From the NCBI RefSeq assembly GCF_000227135.1, contig NC_018238.1:80296-144295 (forward strand): a DNA stretch of 64,000 bases, in the 5' to 3' direction. The notes under the pieces were generated by a model, which was not told the DNA's origin, searched no databases, and saw only the letters and a list, made by a program, of their open reading frames with translations. Position 1 is the first letter of the stretch; each line of letters begins with the position of its first letter. This DNA comes from Leishmania donovani. Lineage: Eukaryota > Euglenozoa > Kinetoplastea > Trypanosomatida > Trypanosomatidae. Below, one piece after another: positions 39,362-50,120 of this stretch. Both the position numbers and the translations under genes were made by a program.

Positions 39362-40704
39362 AACTCAGGTCTCTGCGCGCGCGTGGAGAGACGTAGACGG
39401 GTGCGGCCATTGCTGCCTGCAGCCTTTCGTCTCTGACCTGCGTGCGTCCTGCCTGGCCTCCGCCGTCCTCTCCTCCCCTCGCTTCCGTAAGGCTGAGCAT
39501 TGTTGGGGGTTGCCTGGCTCAGCACGTACCACCACACCTCAGCGTCCTACGCGGGGCGACGTCTACGGAGGAGTAAGCGGCTGCAGCGTTCGAGCCGTGA
39601 AGAAGCCACCGTACAATCCGTGATAAGGCTTTATGAGGTACAGCATGTCCATTCGTCCATAGAGCATGAGCCAAGCGTCGCTTGACCCCAGACAAGTCAC
39701 AGGCCATCCCCACCACCATCCGCGTGGTGCGACGCCGCCGCAGACACGCATGAAAGCAATGCGCCGACCCGGCTGAGCACGCCCTCCCCCCCCTCTGCCT
39801 CGAGCTCTACCCATCGTTGGGATGGCACAAGCGTTGTGCACTGTAGCAGGCCGCTCCGACGCAGCGCCATCCGGAGCCTGGCCCGCGGACATCAGCAGCG
39901 ATATGCCTCGCTCTGACCTTGCTACGTTGTCGGCACTTTGGCCCGGTCACCACCAGGCGTGGTTTGGCATGGGGCAGGGATAAGGGGGGCTGGGCCCTGC
40001 GATACCACACTCTGAGCAGGTGCGTCCCCCCCCCCGCCCCGCCCTCCCTCAGCCGCCGTCATGAGAGTCTGCGAAGAAGTGAGGAATAAAGTGAAGGGCG
40101 ATGAAAGCGTCCGTAAAGGCTAAGTAGTTGCAGCGTGGAGAAGCGCCCTTACGTATTCTTCGCCACCACCACCACCACCCTCTCAGCCCTTCCCACCGCG
40201 GGCCACGACGCCGGCCTGGGGTGATGCTCCCTGCACACCGGTGCGTACAGTCGGAGCTGAGTGAGTATATTGTTTATGTGTCTCACTGGTCGCCCTTTTG
40301 CCCCTTCTGTCGTCGCCGTGCCCGCGTGATGCCGCATCTCTTTCCTCTCCTCTCCTCTCCCCTCCCCTCTCTTCCCTCTTTCTCTCGGGCTTCACGAAAC
40401 ATGTCCTCTGCTCCGCGTCCGTCGATGCGCACCCTCAGCGCATGCGTGCGACGGCGCTTGCGGGTTTGCTGCTGCTGCTGCTTCTGCTGCGAAGGAAAAG
40501 GTTCGGAGGAGATTCGCTCACCCTGCGATGGTGAAGGCGACTGCACAGACACCAACACGCACCGCAGCACTGCATTGTTATCGACCACCACCGCCTCCTA
40601 ACCCACTCTAGCATCCCTGCACGGTGCGGCTGTGCGGTGGTGTGTGCCGCGGACTGCTTCCTCTGCACTGGTATTCCTTTCTTGCCGCTACACTCACCGT
40701 CGTC
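39362..40704 (+). other. Intergenic region holding a SIDER-like element
   Basis: Putative 3'UTR of the nuclease gene. It contains the SIDER-like copy at 39705-40030, a poly-C run near 40026-40035, a CT tract at about 40337-40385, and an AG at 40608-40609 before the next gene. No ORF is supported. Confidence 0.65.
39705..40030 (+). mobile_element. SIDER-like degenerate retroposon, copy A (approximate ends)
   Basis: Blocks of this stretch recur in the same order at 42610-43045. Examples are the AGACACGCAT block, CTCTGCCTCGAGCTCTACCC, GGATGGCACA, GACATCAG, CTCTGACCT with CTACGTTGT, GGTCACCACCAGGCGTGGTT, and GATACCAC near the end. Short, non-coding, degenerate repeats in 3'UTRs are the hallmark of Leishmania SIDER elements, which derive from ingi-type retroposons and influence mRNA stability or translation. 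The family name is inferred; the repeat itself is seen. Confidence 0.72.
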
Positions 40705-42420
40705 ATGACGACGCTCGTACTGTGCGACGGCTCGGAGGGGTCTCTGCGATCGATCGAGGTGGCGTGCGCCGGCAACGCCACCCCCTCATCGTCGATGCCA
40801 TCGCAGGAAGGCTCGCTCCTACTCCTCCACGTCTGGGATGCCCCAGTGACGCGAACGAGCATCCTTCACCCCAGCGTTGGTGCCGAGGGCATGTATGCGC
40901 CTCGCCGATCGGTTAGCAGCGCTGCCGCAGCAGCTGCTCACACCTCCGCTGGTGCCGGCGAGCACGGCGGTAGCTCCATGCCGTGTGCCGACGTGCTCAC
41001 CACGACGCTGCGATACATTCATTCAAACAAGTACTTGAAGAACAAACTGCACTACACAGTGGAGACGGCTTGTGCCTCGACTGTCTTCGCCCGTGACAAC
41101 ACCGACCACAGCGTACTCCCCGAAGCTGGCGCTGCGCCAACAGGCGGTGCCGCGGCTTTGCAGGCAGCGCACGGCAGGTCTGGGCAAGGGCAGAAGCACG
41201 CCTCTTGTTTGCCTGGCGGTGCTGTTGCGGCTCACCGTCGCTCCGATCGTCGCCCATCGCAGAGGCAAATCGACACGGCAGCGGAGATCTCTGCTGGAAA
41301 CAGCAACAACACCGGCGGCGGCACAGCGCCAGAGAGACAAGAAGCCCCCGTCAGCATCCCAGAAAACGAGAAGAGAGCCATGGCGGTGGTGAAGTTCGCC
41401 ACCGCGCGCGCGGCGCACCACCATGTCACAGCCGTCCTTCTCGGAGTCGGTCAGCGGCAAGATGGGAAGGTGTGCACCGTCGGGGCGGTGGCGCAGGGGG
41501 TCCTTCTCGAGCTGCGCAGCCTCTACCCTCTGTACTACGTGAAAAAGGACGGTGTTAAGTGGCGCCCCGCGTTGTCGACTTCGACGACGACAGCCGCAGC
41601 GACCCCGCGTCGCTTCACGATCGTAGTGACTGTGCCCTCAGACGCACGATGGGAGTCAGCCGCGGCAGCCGAGACGAGGAGCGCCAACGAGGAGGTGGCC
41701 CCGCAAACGACTGCCTCGATCGAGACGCCGTCAGTGGCACCTCCACAGGTGCCCATGCACGTCCAGGAAACGGTAGCGGCGACGGTACAGTACCTGCAGA
41801 CTCGCTGCATGCGCCTCCACTCTGCTCCGCAGGTAGAACCGATCACGTTTGCCGTGATCGCCACGTCGAGCTCGCAGGATGGCGACAGCATAACGGAACC
41901 AGATCGCAGCGAGAACAGCGGCCACGTCGCTGCTGGCCCCGGCGCTTCCGGTGGGGAAGATGGCTCGACGCGGATCAGCCCTCTTGAAGCCTACAAGCGG
42001 TATCTTGAGTCGCTCCCCTTCGTGGAATGCAAATCGATCCCCCCTGCCAATGCAGCTGCGCCTCCGTTGTTGCCGGTGAGCAGCATCAACCCTGCCGCTG
42101 TCGGTGAAGCCGATAGGATAGAGCAGCGGCAGCAGCCGGAAGATGGTGCTGCGGCGATGTGTGTTGAGGGCAGCGCTACAATGGCACCCGCGCCGCGAGG
42201 AGCAGCCTCTCCGGTGACGGTCTGTATGCTCAAGGCCTCCAAAAAGAGCCCGCTCCTCAGCCTCGATTCAGAGCCGGAAGTGGCACTCCCGCAGATTATA
42301 AAGCAGGTCGGGTCGCTGAAGCCGGAGGTGCTGGTCATGCCGAAGTCCCTGGTACCCGAGTCCCTGCAGCTGGCGCTGCTAGCCACCAGCAACCCGCACT
42401 GCATTGTGCTCCCGTTCTGA
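40705..42420 (+). CDS. Protein with split universal-stress-protein-like fold, function unknown
   Basis: A 571-residue protein starting MTTLVLCDGSEGSLRSIEVA. This matches the first strand and helix of UspA-type domains (V-x-x-D-G-S-x-x-S-x-x-A). It is followed after a short insert by GSLLLLHVWDAP, the second strand. The C-terminus (IIKQVGSLKPEVLVMPKSLV, then LALLATSNPHCIVLPF) resembles the last strands and ATP-loop region of the same fold, though the usual G-2x-G-9x-G loop is not evident. Between the two halves lie about 420 residues, mostly Ala/Ser/Gln low complexity, with one ordered patch (HHHVTAVLLGVGQRQDGKVC). Usp proteins bind nucleotides or act in stress responses. Here the fold is inferred from the ends only. 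Start: first ATG after the AG at 40608-40609. SIDER-like copies flank the gene on both sides. Confidence 0.75.
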   Translation: MTTLVLCDGSEGSLRSIEVACAGNATPSSSMPSQEGSLLLLHVWDAPVTRTSILHPSVGAEGMYAPRRSVSSAAAAAAHTSAGAGEHGGSSMPCADVLTTTLRYIHSNKYLKNKLHYTVETACASTVFARDNTDHSVLPEAGAAPTGGAAALQAAHGRSGQGQKHASCLPGGAVAAHRRSDRRPSQRQIDTAAEISAGNSNNTGGGTAPERQEAPVSIPENEKRAMAVVKFATARAAHHHVTAVLLGVGQRQDGKVCTVGAVAQGVLLELRSLYPLYYVKKDGVKWRPALSTSTTTAAATPRRFTIVVTVPSDARWESAAAAETRSANEEVAPQTTASIETPSVAPPQVPMHVQETVAATVQYLQTRCMRLHSAPQVEPITFAVIATSSSQDGDSITEPDRSENSGHVAAGPGASGGEDGSTRISPLEAYKRYLESLPFVECKSIPPANAAAPPLLPVSSINPAAVGEADRIEQRQQPEDGAAAMCVEGSATMAPAPRGAASPVTVCMLKASKKSPLLSLDSEPEVALPQIIKQVGSLKPEVLVMPKSLVPESLQLALLATSNPHCIVLPF

Positions 42421-42609
42421 GACACAGGGATGCTTCGCTGGCGGTCGTTGGTGTGGGACTATTGTTTGCCGCGTACGTGCGTCTGGCACGTCAGGTGTTG
42501 TCGCCTGTATTTTCTTTCGTCGCTCCAACGTGTTCGTTTCGCCGCCGTAGGGCGCGTGAGTTCAAACCCCCCCCTCCACACACACTCCACCACTACACAG
42601 CCGATCACA

Positions 42610-43045
42610 CGCCCCCACCACATCGCGCCGTGCGAAGCAGCCCGAGACACGCATTACAGCAATATGCCGACTCGGTCATCCAAGTACGGTCTCTGCCTCG
42701 AACTCTACCCACCCACCCCTCGCCTCACAGCCGCTCCTCTCAACGTGCCGGGTGGGGTACGTTGCAGTCACGTTGAGACGCTCTGCCCATCATATGGATG
42801 GCACATGCATGTTCGCTGTTGCGAGTCTCTCCAGCGCAACACTATCCAGGACATGACCGCCGACATCAGTCACCGTGCGTTGCTCTGACCTCCCCTACGT
42901 CGTAGGCACCTGACCGTGTCACCACCAAAGGTGGTTCGCCATTTGGCAGAGATAGGGGGGCTGCCTGGCTGCCTCCCACACAGAGTGTGGATGTGCTGGA
43001 CCGCGAGATACCACGCACGGAGGTGCCCTCCGTCATCCCGGTGCT
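42610..43045 (+). mobile_element. SIDER-like degenerate retroposon, copy B (approximate ends)
   Basis: Collinear with copy A (39705-40030) over blocks such as GAGACACGCATTACAGCAAT, CTCTGCCTCGAACTCTACCC, ATGGATGGCACA, CGCCGACATCAG, GTGTCACCACCAAAGGTGGT and GAGATACCACGCACGGAG. It is longer than A because of an extra segment around 42715-42785. Same orientation as A, and located in the putative 3'UTR of the gene at 40705-42420. Confidence 0.72.
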
Positions 43046-45670
43046 GATGGCGTTGCGGGCGAAAAAGGGGGCTTCATGTAGTTAGCCCTATGTACATTCG
43101 AAGACACTGAGTGTCACGTGGCAGTCTCTGCATGGATGACCACACCACCTCTTCGCATGTGTGTGTGTGTGTGTGTGTGTCGCTGCTGTTCAGCACGTGG
43201 CATTCGGTTACGTTATTCGTACAGAACGAAAGAAGAATTTTTTTAAAAGGCGATGTGGCTTTGTTCTCTACCCGCTCTCCGTATCCATCCTGCGGCCGGG
43301 ATGCAGGAGGGGTGGCGCGTGTCAGGTGTCTGTCTGTGCAGCACGAGCCCCCTCGAGGTGTGCCTCAGAGCTGCCTAGAGATGGAGAGCGTGTGCGAGTG
43401 TGCACCAGGCATGCATGGTTTCTTTCTGATCCAGCCCGCCATGAAGCACAGCTCATGGCCGCCTCGACCCATATACAGCCGCATGCGCATCCCTCGCGCG
43501 TGGAGGTTGTTCCACACGGTGGGGTAGGGGCGCCTTTTTTCTTTCTCCTCCAAATGCACACGCTGTCCCCCACCCCGCACTACTGCCCACGCTATACCAC
43601 CTCCATATGCCACCTTCTCTCCCTCTCCCACACTCGCCCCTCCCCCCCACCACCACCACTCACCCACGCCGAGCAGCGAAGTGTTGCGACGTCTCTCTCT
43701 CTCTCGTTTTCGCTTTGTATTTTTTATGGTTTTTTTTTTCGGTTTTTTCTTGTTTTGCGTTTTGTGTTTTGTGTTGCTTGGTCATTCCCCATTTTGTTGT
43801 GGTTTGTCCCACGCGCGCTCTTCGCCTCCCTTCCGCGGCGTGTTGATCGGCTAACGCCGTCGCCGTGACGCCGCCGTCACACGCACACGCACACACACAC
43901 ACGCGCGCGCGCACGCGCACACGTATAAGGGAAGAAACGCTTAACTTGTTCTTTGTGGGCGCTGCCTTTTTGGTTTTGCTTTATATGTTGTGGTTGCTGG
44001 TGCTCGCGTTCTGTCTTGTGGCGACTTTTTGTGTTTGTTGTGAAGACGCTCCTTGCTTGATCACACGCTCCCCTCCCTCGTCCCTCTCGCTGGCTCCCTC
44101 TCTTTATCCCCCGACGTCCGCGCGTGTTCGCCAGTGACGTCGTCTTCTAGGCACCCCTAATCTTCGCCTTGGTTGTGGGCGATTCATTTTCGCTTTCCTC
44201 CTCTTCGTGTGCGTGCGTGGGTCCGCCTTCCACACGCGGTACACAAAGGCACTCGCACACGACGGAGCCGTGTACCCAAGCGCACACATACTCGCACGCA
44301 AGGCAGGCCCCTCCCCCTCTCTCTGTACCATCACTCTCTTTCTCCGTCCCACGAACCTGGACATAAACACACACACGTGTGCACCATCAGCTCCCAGCCC
44401 CCGAGCCCTCGGTCAGTGCCTCGTCCCTGTTCCCTTCACCTTCTCCTGCTGTGTGTCGCTGTATCACCAGCAAGAAGAGGGCGAGCGGGTGGCAGAGTAG
44501 TAAGTAAAGTAGGCGGAGGCGCAGCGCTTCAACGACGGCCGCATTCTCCCCACACCCTCCTCCCTCTTTCTCCTCTTCTTTGTAGTGCATCCAAAGCAGA
44601 CCATACAGTGTCGTCTATCCCAGCCCCATCTGCGCACGCACGTAGGCCCTCGTACGGAAGCCAGCACAACACTCCCTCTGCCTTTCTTTTTTTTCTCGTC
44701 TCCCTCTCTCCCCCTTCTCCCGCCTCTCTCCCGCCTCCAACCTTTGTACGCACGCTCTCTCCTCTTGTCTTGCGAGTGTCTTCCTGTGTTTAGCGTATCT
44801 TTTTTTTTTGGTTGTGGCGGTGGTGTCTACTGTTCGCCTTCCTCAACGCTCCTGTTCGCGTGTTTAGCTGCTGCTGCTGCTGCTGTTGCTTCCCGACTCG
44901 CACGCGCTATCCCGCTCTCCGTCGGACTCTCCCTCTTTTCTTCTTCCACACACACACACATATATATACAGCTCTCCCTTCTTCGTTTCACGTCCCTCTT
45001 TTCGACGGATTAGATCTTAGACTCGAACGCACCGTCACGACAACTCCAGCCGCCGCCGCCGCTGCCCTCCTCCCTCTCATATCTCTCTCCCTCCTCTTCC
45101 TTCCCCTCCCCCGACCCTCGTGGGCCACACACGCGCAGACACACAGAGAGAGAAACCCTCCAACGTCTGCCGAATCGGATATAAGGAAGAAACGAAAGCA
45201 GCAGAGGAGCACACGTGTACGCGGCACGTCCGCTCCTGGTTGTCGTGGTTGTGGAGTCGTCTTCGCGTAGGCAGACGTGCACACGGGCAAAGGCAAACAT
45301 CCAGGCACTACCGCCGCGCTCGCTCGCTCCCTCTCGTGCGTCTCTCTCCTCTTTCGTTGGCAGAGCGCCACCATCCCCCATCACCCCTTCCCCCGAAAAC
45401 AAAGAGGCCAGCAGGGCAGCGACAGAAGGCGGAGAGGGGCACGCACACACGCACGCCCACACACACACAACGCACGGGCAGAAAGAAGAACCGCGCGCGT
45501 CACATTTTGTTTTTTTTTTTGCTTGTCTTGATTGTTTCTGAGAGGCTCGCCTCGAGCGTCCCATCAAGCGTGCTCCTCCTCAGAAAACAATACGTCTGTC
45601 TGTGTTCTGTTCGCCGCGCACCCGCCTGCAGGCTCCGCCAGTACGTATACCGCTCACCTGCTGCCTCCTC

Positions 45671-45695
45671 CCTCCTCCTCCTCCTCCTCCTCCTC
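45671..45695 (+). repeat. CTC trinucleotide repeat
   Basis: About eight CTC units within the CT-rich leader upstream of the TTL-like gene. Confidence 0.85.
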
Positions 45696-45831
45696 TGACA
45701 TCTCTATCTCTCTTTCTCGGTTTTTGTGTGCGCGCGCGCGTTTTCTTTAAAAGGAAACAAAAAAAATCATTTTTGTATGCGCACACGGAAGTGCAACGCG
45801 TTGTTGTTGCTCTTGTTGTCATCATTGTGGT

Positions 45832-45855
45832 ACACACACACACACACACACACAC
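45832..45855 (+). repeat. (AC)12 microsatellite
   Basis: Twelve uninterrupted AC units, about 220 bases upstream of the TTL-like gene. Confidence 0.9.
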
Positions 45856-46008
45856 CTCTTCATCCCCCTCCCCCTCCCTTCTCTTGCTTGCTTCCTGTCC
45901 TTCATTTTTTTGTTTGTTGTTTTTACTCGTAGTGCGTCACTTCTTCCTCCGATCCCACCCACCCACTCCACCTCCTCCTTCCGATTTTCTCGACGCTCTT
46001 TGGACTGA

Positions 46009-46057
46009 GTAGACTCTCTCCCTCTCTCTTACCCCCCCCCTCCTTCACTTTCAACAG
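46009..46057 (+). promoter_or_regulatory. Polypyrimidine tract and AG, likely trans-splice acceptor
   Basis: A long C/T run, including nine or more C, ends with CAG at 46055-46057, only 20 bases before the ATG at 46077. Confidence 0.6.
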
Positions 46058-46076
46058 CTCCTCACCGCTGCCAATC

Positions 46077-49000
46077 ATGACGTCTGTTGCAGAATCCGTG
46101 GCACCAGGGAGTGCACTCGCGGCACTCGACCTCGACCCCGACCTCGGGTCCGCAGCAGTGGCGACGGCGACGGAAGACGCACCTGCTACGGAGGCAGCTC
46201 CACCACCAGCACCTGCTACGGTTCGGATTCACATCCCATATCAAGTCGAGTCCGGTGCCCCGCACCATTCCGACGTCTACCCGGCCTCAGCCGCAAAGAC
46301 AAACGGCCACAGCAACGGGAGGTCGTCTGCAGGCGCGGCCGCTGCGACTTCAAGCGGAAAGAACGTCAGCAATGGCGCCGCTGCGGCATCCAAAGGCGCT
46401 TCGCCGTGGAAACCGCAGGGTCGATCGTCCCCGGCTTCGCGACGCGTGGCCACTGAATTGCAGGCCGCCCATAAGCACTTCTCTGCCCCCTCACCCGCTA
46501 CCCGAACTCTGTCGGCGCAGCTGGAGTCGCGCGTGCGCTGGACGGCAGCTCCGGTGGAAAAGCCAAAGCTGTCGCGCCGGGTGCTCGTGGGTGCCGCAGG
46601 AGATCTAACGGGCAACGGCAGCGCTATGAAGAGCAGCTGTCCTCCGCGCCAGCGCCGCACCCGCTTTCTTGACCCCTCGACATCTGCGGACGGTGCTGCA
46701 GAGACCACCATGACCGCGCCTCAACGGCAGCGCATGCAGCGGACGTCGCCAGCCCACCCGCCTGCTGCCAACGGTGCCTCCACCGTCGCTGGGCACGCGG
46801 CGTGGTATATGCACTCGATCCCAAAGCACATCCAGGCCATCCACACCTCTCCGCGGGCCCCCGCTACGGCAGAAAGCGCCTCCAACCAGCCTCATCAGCG
46901 CCACAGCGTGGTTGGTGTTGAAGCAGCATCCGCCGCATCCAAGAGCGCTGCGCTTGAACCAGTGCCTGTCTCCGCGTCCGCGTCTGCGTCTGCGACGGAC
47001 GCGAGCTTCGAGCACTTGGCATCTTCTCCCTCCCATTCGTCCATCACCATCAGCGTGGGTAGTCCACAGTCGCAACGCCCTGACGTCGCCCCCGCCGAGC
47101 AGTCAAAGGTGAGGGGCGACGGAGGCAACGGCGTTTCACGCGAAGTGGTCGAGGTCGCCACACCCTCGGTGCTGATCCCAGCTTTCAAAACCGCCGACAC
47201 GGCGGAAAACGCGAAGGCGTCGGCCGCCTCTGACGTGCTGCAGAAGGAAGCGATCATGACCGCCGAGATACACCGCGACAAGCACATCGTTATCTCCCGC
47301 CCCTCTTCCATCATGCACGTGGCCCGCATGACTGACCTAACGCGTCCGTCAGACGCGTACAAGGTGGCGCTCCACTCGTCACGCCCGTCCAACGCACTCG
47401 CCCGCCGCTCCCGCCAGCCGCGCAAGGTGCTGAACGTGTGCCTCACAAAGTACCCTCTCATCCGTAAGATTGCGGAAGAGATGGGCTTCGAGATGGAGAC
47501 AACGGAAGACGAGCTGAACGAGTACAAGTTCAACCTCTGCTGGAGCGATACAGTGCTGTCCCTCATGAGGCTCGTGCGGCTGAGAAACTGGCAACGCACC
47601 AACCACTTCCCATCCATGTATCTGCTCTGCCGCAAGGGGCACCTGAGCACGACGCTGGGGAAGATGCGCCGCAAGCTGCCCTCGCACTTCGCCTACTACC
47701 CGCGCACGTGGTCGATGCGGAGCGAGCGGATGCAGTTCACGCAGTACATGACAGCCGTCCGTCAGCGTCGCATCCTCAAGTACTTCATCTTGAAGCCGAA
47801 CTCTGGCTGCCAGGGCCGCGGCATCGTCGTGGCGCGCGATCCGCTGACGGCGCTGGACGAGCACATCCTCGACAACTACATTGTGCAGGAGTACGTGCAC
47901 CGCCCCCTGCTGCTGGAAGGCAAGAAGTTCGATCTCCGTGTGTACGTGCTGCTCACCTCGATTCGTCATCCGTCCATCTTTCTCTTCAACGACGGTCTCG
48001 TGCGCATCTGCACAGAGCCGTATGAGACCCCGAACGAGGAGAACGTGAAGCAAGCCTGCAAGCACCTCACAAACTACGCCGTGAACAAGAAGAGCTCGGA
48101 ATTCGTCTTCAACACGAATGTCGAGCACATGGACGTCGGCAACAAGCGCAACTTCGGCTTCCTCAACCGCTGGCTCGCCGAGGGCGGCCACTCGCCGGAC
48201 GTCTTCTGGAACGAGGTCGGCTTTATCGTCGTCAAGACAATCCTCGCGGCGCAGCCGATCATTGCCAAGGTGTACGACTCGTGCTTTCCCACCGGCTTCA
48301 ACGAGGGCTACTGCTGCTTCGAGGTACTCGGCTTCGACATCCTGATCGACAATAAGATGAAGCCGTGGCTCATGGAGGTCAATCACACCCCGTCCTTCGC
48401 CACCGAGACACCGCTGGATTACGAAATCAAGAGCAAGCTGATCTCGGAGGTATGGAGCATCATCGACTGTAAGGCCACCGATTACGAGAGGGACCGGCAG
48501 CGGGAGCGCGACGAGTTCGCGAAGCGCAATATGCCACCGTGGGCAAGCAACCACCCGCTCTACGGGAGCCAGCTCAAGAAGAATACCTCGCGCGGCGCTG
48601 GCGCCGACAACTCGGACTCACCCGACCACAGCCCCGCGGCAACGGGCCGCGCGAACGCAGAGGAGGAGATACCGCCCTACGTGCATGCCCGCCGCGACTT
48701 TGAGGACACCAAGCTGAAGAATTTCAAGCGCATCTATCCGTCTCCCAACTCAGATGTGCAGCTCGTGTATGACACGATCCAGAGCCTGGCCACACTGGAG
48801 TCCGCTAATAGCCGCCTCTACTACAACAGCACCGTCGCCGCGCCGGTGCCGGTGCCGATGCCGATGTCGTCGCCGCCGCCGTCGCCGGGCGTCCGCACGA
48901 GTTCCGCGCTGCCCTCCCGGGTTCGACCACCGTTGCTGGGTCCACTGCTGACAACCTCGCGTAACGGCAGCTCTAACGGTAGCCCCAGCACGGTCCTGCC

Positions 49001-50120
49001 GCCTCGCACGCCGGCCACATTGATGACGCCAAACACCACCTCTGCCGCGCAGGACTCTGGTGCCGCTGACACAACAACGCCCATAGGCACAATCCCTGCC
49101 GCACTCCTCGCCACCTCCGGCCAAACCGTCACAAGTCCCTCTGTTGCCGCGAACAACGCGTCGGCGCCCGCCGCCCCTTATGTCGCGCCAACTCCCTTGA
49201 CCGGTCGCGAGGGCCAGCCTGCCCCCGCCACTATCTTCAAGCTAATGGAGAAAGACATACTGCGTCACCGTCGTCGCTCATCGGACGCTCGCAGCGGTGC
49301 GGCGGCGCTGTCACACACGTCCACCACCCGCAGCAGCACCACACCGTCAGAGAGCGGCGGGACGGCGACCTCCACGCCGGCGGCCGCTAAGTCGCCTCAT
49401 CCGCTGCGCGTGCACACGCCGCAGCTCTCGCCCACCCACGTTAGAAAGAACTCGTTCGCCGAAAAGACGTCGTCCTCACCGCAGAAGGCGAGCGTCAAGG
49501 CAACAGCGGCAGATGGCACGGCAGCGAACAGGGCGAAGCCGCGCGTTGCTGAGGTGCATCGCCTCGTCACCGGGAGCTCACCCACAATTATAGCCATGAC
49601 AATCAACGCTATCCCGGCGAGCCCCTCGGCAAACGATGGCACGCCGGCCTCGAACGCAACTGCGATGCCGGCCAGCGAGGCCCTGCAGATGAAGCCAATG
49701 GAGACGGACAAGCCGGACGATGAGGTGGCGTCGCTGTCTTGCACCGTTGCACCGCATCCCGCGGCCAACGGTCCCATCCATATCTCCAGCCGTCCTACCC
49801 CACGACAGAAGTTGCGGACGCCTTCACCGGTGACAACGCCGAACGGGGCTGGGCGACCGCGCGCGAACAGCCACGAGCTTTCTTCCATGACGTGCAAGTC
49901 CGTCTCGCTGAGCGACAGCATGCGTGACCTTGACCTTAGCGGCGAGGCGCACTCTGGTCGGAGGTCGCAAGACTGCGAGATGCACTCTATACTTCCGCAC
50001 CAAGAGCCGACCGAGGAAGAGCTGGCGCGGCTGGCAACGCTGCAGGCGATGCTGGACTACGAGGCCGCCGCCGACCCGCAGCCGGACGATGACGATGATG
50101 ACTACAACCTGACTGAGTGA
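46077..50120 (+). CDS. Tubulin-tyrosine-ligase-like protein, probable tubulin polyglutamylase
   Basis: A 1347-residue protein with a central TTL domain (about 450-800) between two long Ala/Ser/Pro/Thr-rich disordered regions. Visible ATP-grasp/TTL motifs are FILKPNSGCQGRGIVVARDP (about 571), YIVQEYVHRPLLLEGKKFDL then RVYVLLT, KHLTNYAVNKKS, and the metal/ATP motif PWLMEVNHTPSFATETPLD (about 762-780). The K-FDLR and E-V-N residues needed for catalysis are present. TTL-like enzymes ligate amino acids, mostly glutamate in the TTLL4/6 group, onto tubulin tails. In trypanosomatids this modifies subpellicular and flagellar microtubules. The overall motif set is closer to polyglutamylases than to true tyrosine ligase; the exact substrate is inference. 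Start: first ATG after the acceptor at 46057. Confidence 0.94.
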   Translation: MTSVAESVAPGSALAALDLDPDLGSAAVATATEDAPATEAAPPPAPATVRIHIPYQVESGAPHHSDVYPASAAKTNGHSNGRSSAGAAAATSSGKNVSNGAAAASKGASPWKPQGRSSPASRRVATELQAAHKHFSAPSPATRTLSAQLESRVRWTAAPVEKPKLSRRVLVGAAGDLTGNGSAMKSSCPPRQRRTRFLDPSTSADGAAETTMTAPQRQRMQRTSPAHPPAANGASTVAGHAAWYMHSIPKHIQAIHTSPRAPATAESASNQPHQRHSVVGVEAASAASKSAALEPVPVSASASASATDASFEHLASSPSHSSITISVGSPQSQRPDVAPAEQSKVRGDGGNGVSREVVEVATPSVLIPAFKTADTAENAKASAASDVLQKEAIMTAEIHRDKHIVISRPSSIMHVARMTDLTRPSDAYKVALHSSRPSNALARRSRQPRKVLNVCLTKYPLIRKIAEEMGFEMETTEDELNEYKFNLCWSDTVLSLMRLVRLRNWQRTNHFPSMYLLCRKGHLSTTLGKMRRKLPSHFAYYPRTWSMRSERMQFTQYMTAVRQRRILKYFILKPNSGCQGRGIVVARDPLTALDEHILDNYIVQEYVHRPLLLEGKKFDLRVYVLLTSIRHPSIFLFNDGLVRICTEPYETPNEENVKQACKHLTNYAVNKKSSEFVFNTNVEHMDVGNKRNFGFLNRWLAEGGHSPDVFWNEVGFIVVKTILAAQPIIAKVYDSCFPTGFNEGYCCFEVLGFDILIDNKMKPWLMEVNHTPSFATETPLDYEIKSKLISEVWSIIDCKATDYERDRQRERDEFAKRNMPPWASNHPLYGSQLKKNTSRGAGADNSDSPDHSPAATGRANAEEEIPPYVHARRDFEDTKLKNFKRIYPSPNSDVQLVYDTIQSLATLESANSRLYYNSTVAAPVPVPMPMSSPPPSPGVRTSSALPSRVRPPLLGPLLTTSRNGSSNGSPSTVLPPRTPATLMTPNTTSAAQDSGAADTTTPIGTIPAALLATSGQTVTSPSVAANNASAPAAPYVAPTPLTGREGQPAPATIFKLMEKDILRHRRRSSDARSGAAALSHTSTTRSSTTPSESGGTATSTPAAAKSPHPLRVHTPQLSPTHVRKNSFAEKTSSSPQKASVKATAADGTAANRAKPRVAEVHRLVTGSSPTIIAMTINAIPASPSANDGTPASNATAMPASEALQMKPMETDKPDDEVASLSCTVAPHPAANGPIHISSRPTPRQKLRTPSPVTTPNGAGRPRANSHELSSMTCKSVSLSDSMRDLDLSGEAHSGRRSQDCEMHSILPHQEPTEEELARLATLQAMLDYEAAADPQPDDDDDDYNLTE

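Larger units (their letters stand above)
42421..46076 (+). other. 3.7-kb intergenic region: SIDER-like element, then CT-rich leader
   Basis: The first 620 bases carry SIDER-like copy B. From 43500 to 46060 the sequence is dominated by C/T tracts, T runs (for example 43730-43750), CA/TG repeats (43159-43180, 43886-43905, 45832-45855) and a CTC repeat. I find no convincing gene: ORFs are Ser/Pro/Leu/His-rich translations of repeats. It is the longest stretch of this kind in the window and must contain at least one poly(A) and trans-splice region. Confidence 0.6.

Noticed and set aside
47379..48554. 391-codon minus-strand ORF inside the TTL-like gene
   Set aside because: Shadow of the conserved TTL domain on the plus strand; no signature of its own.
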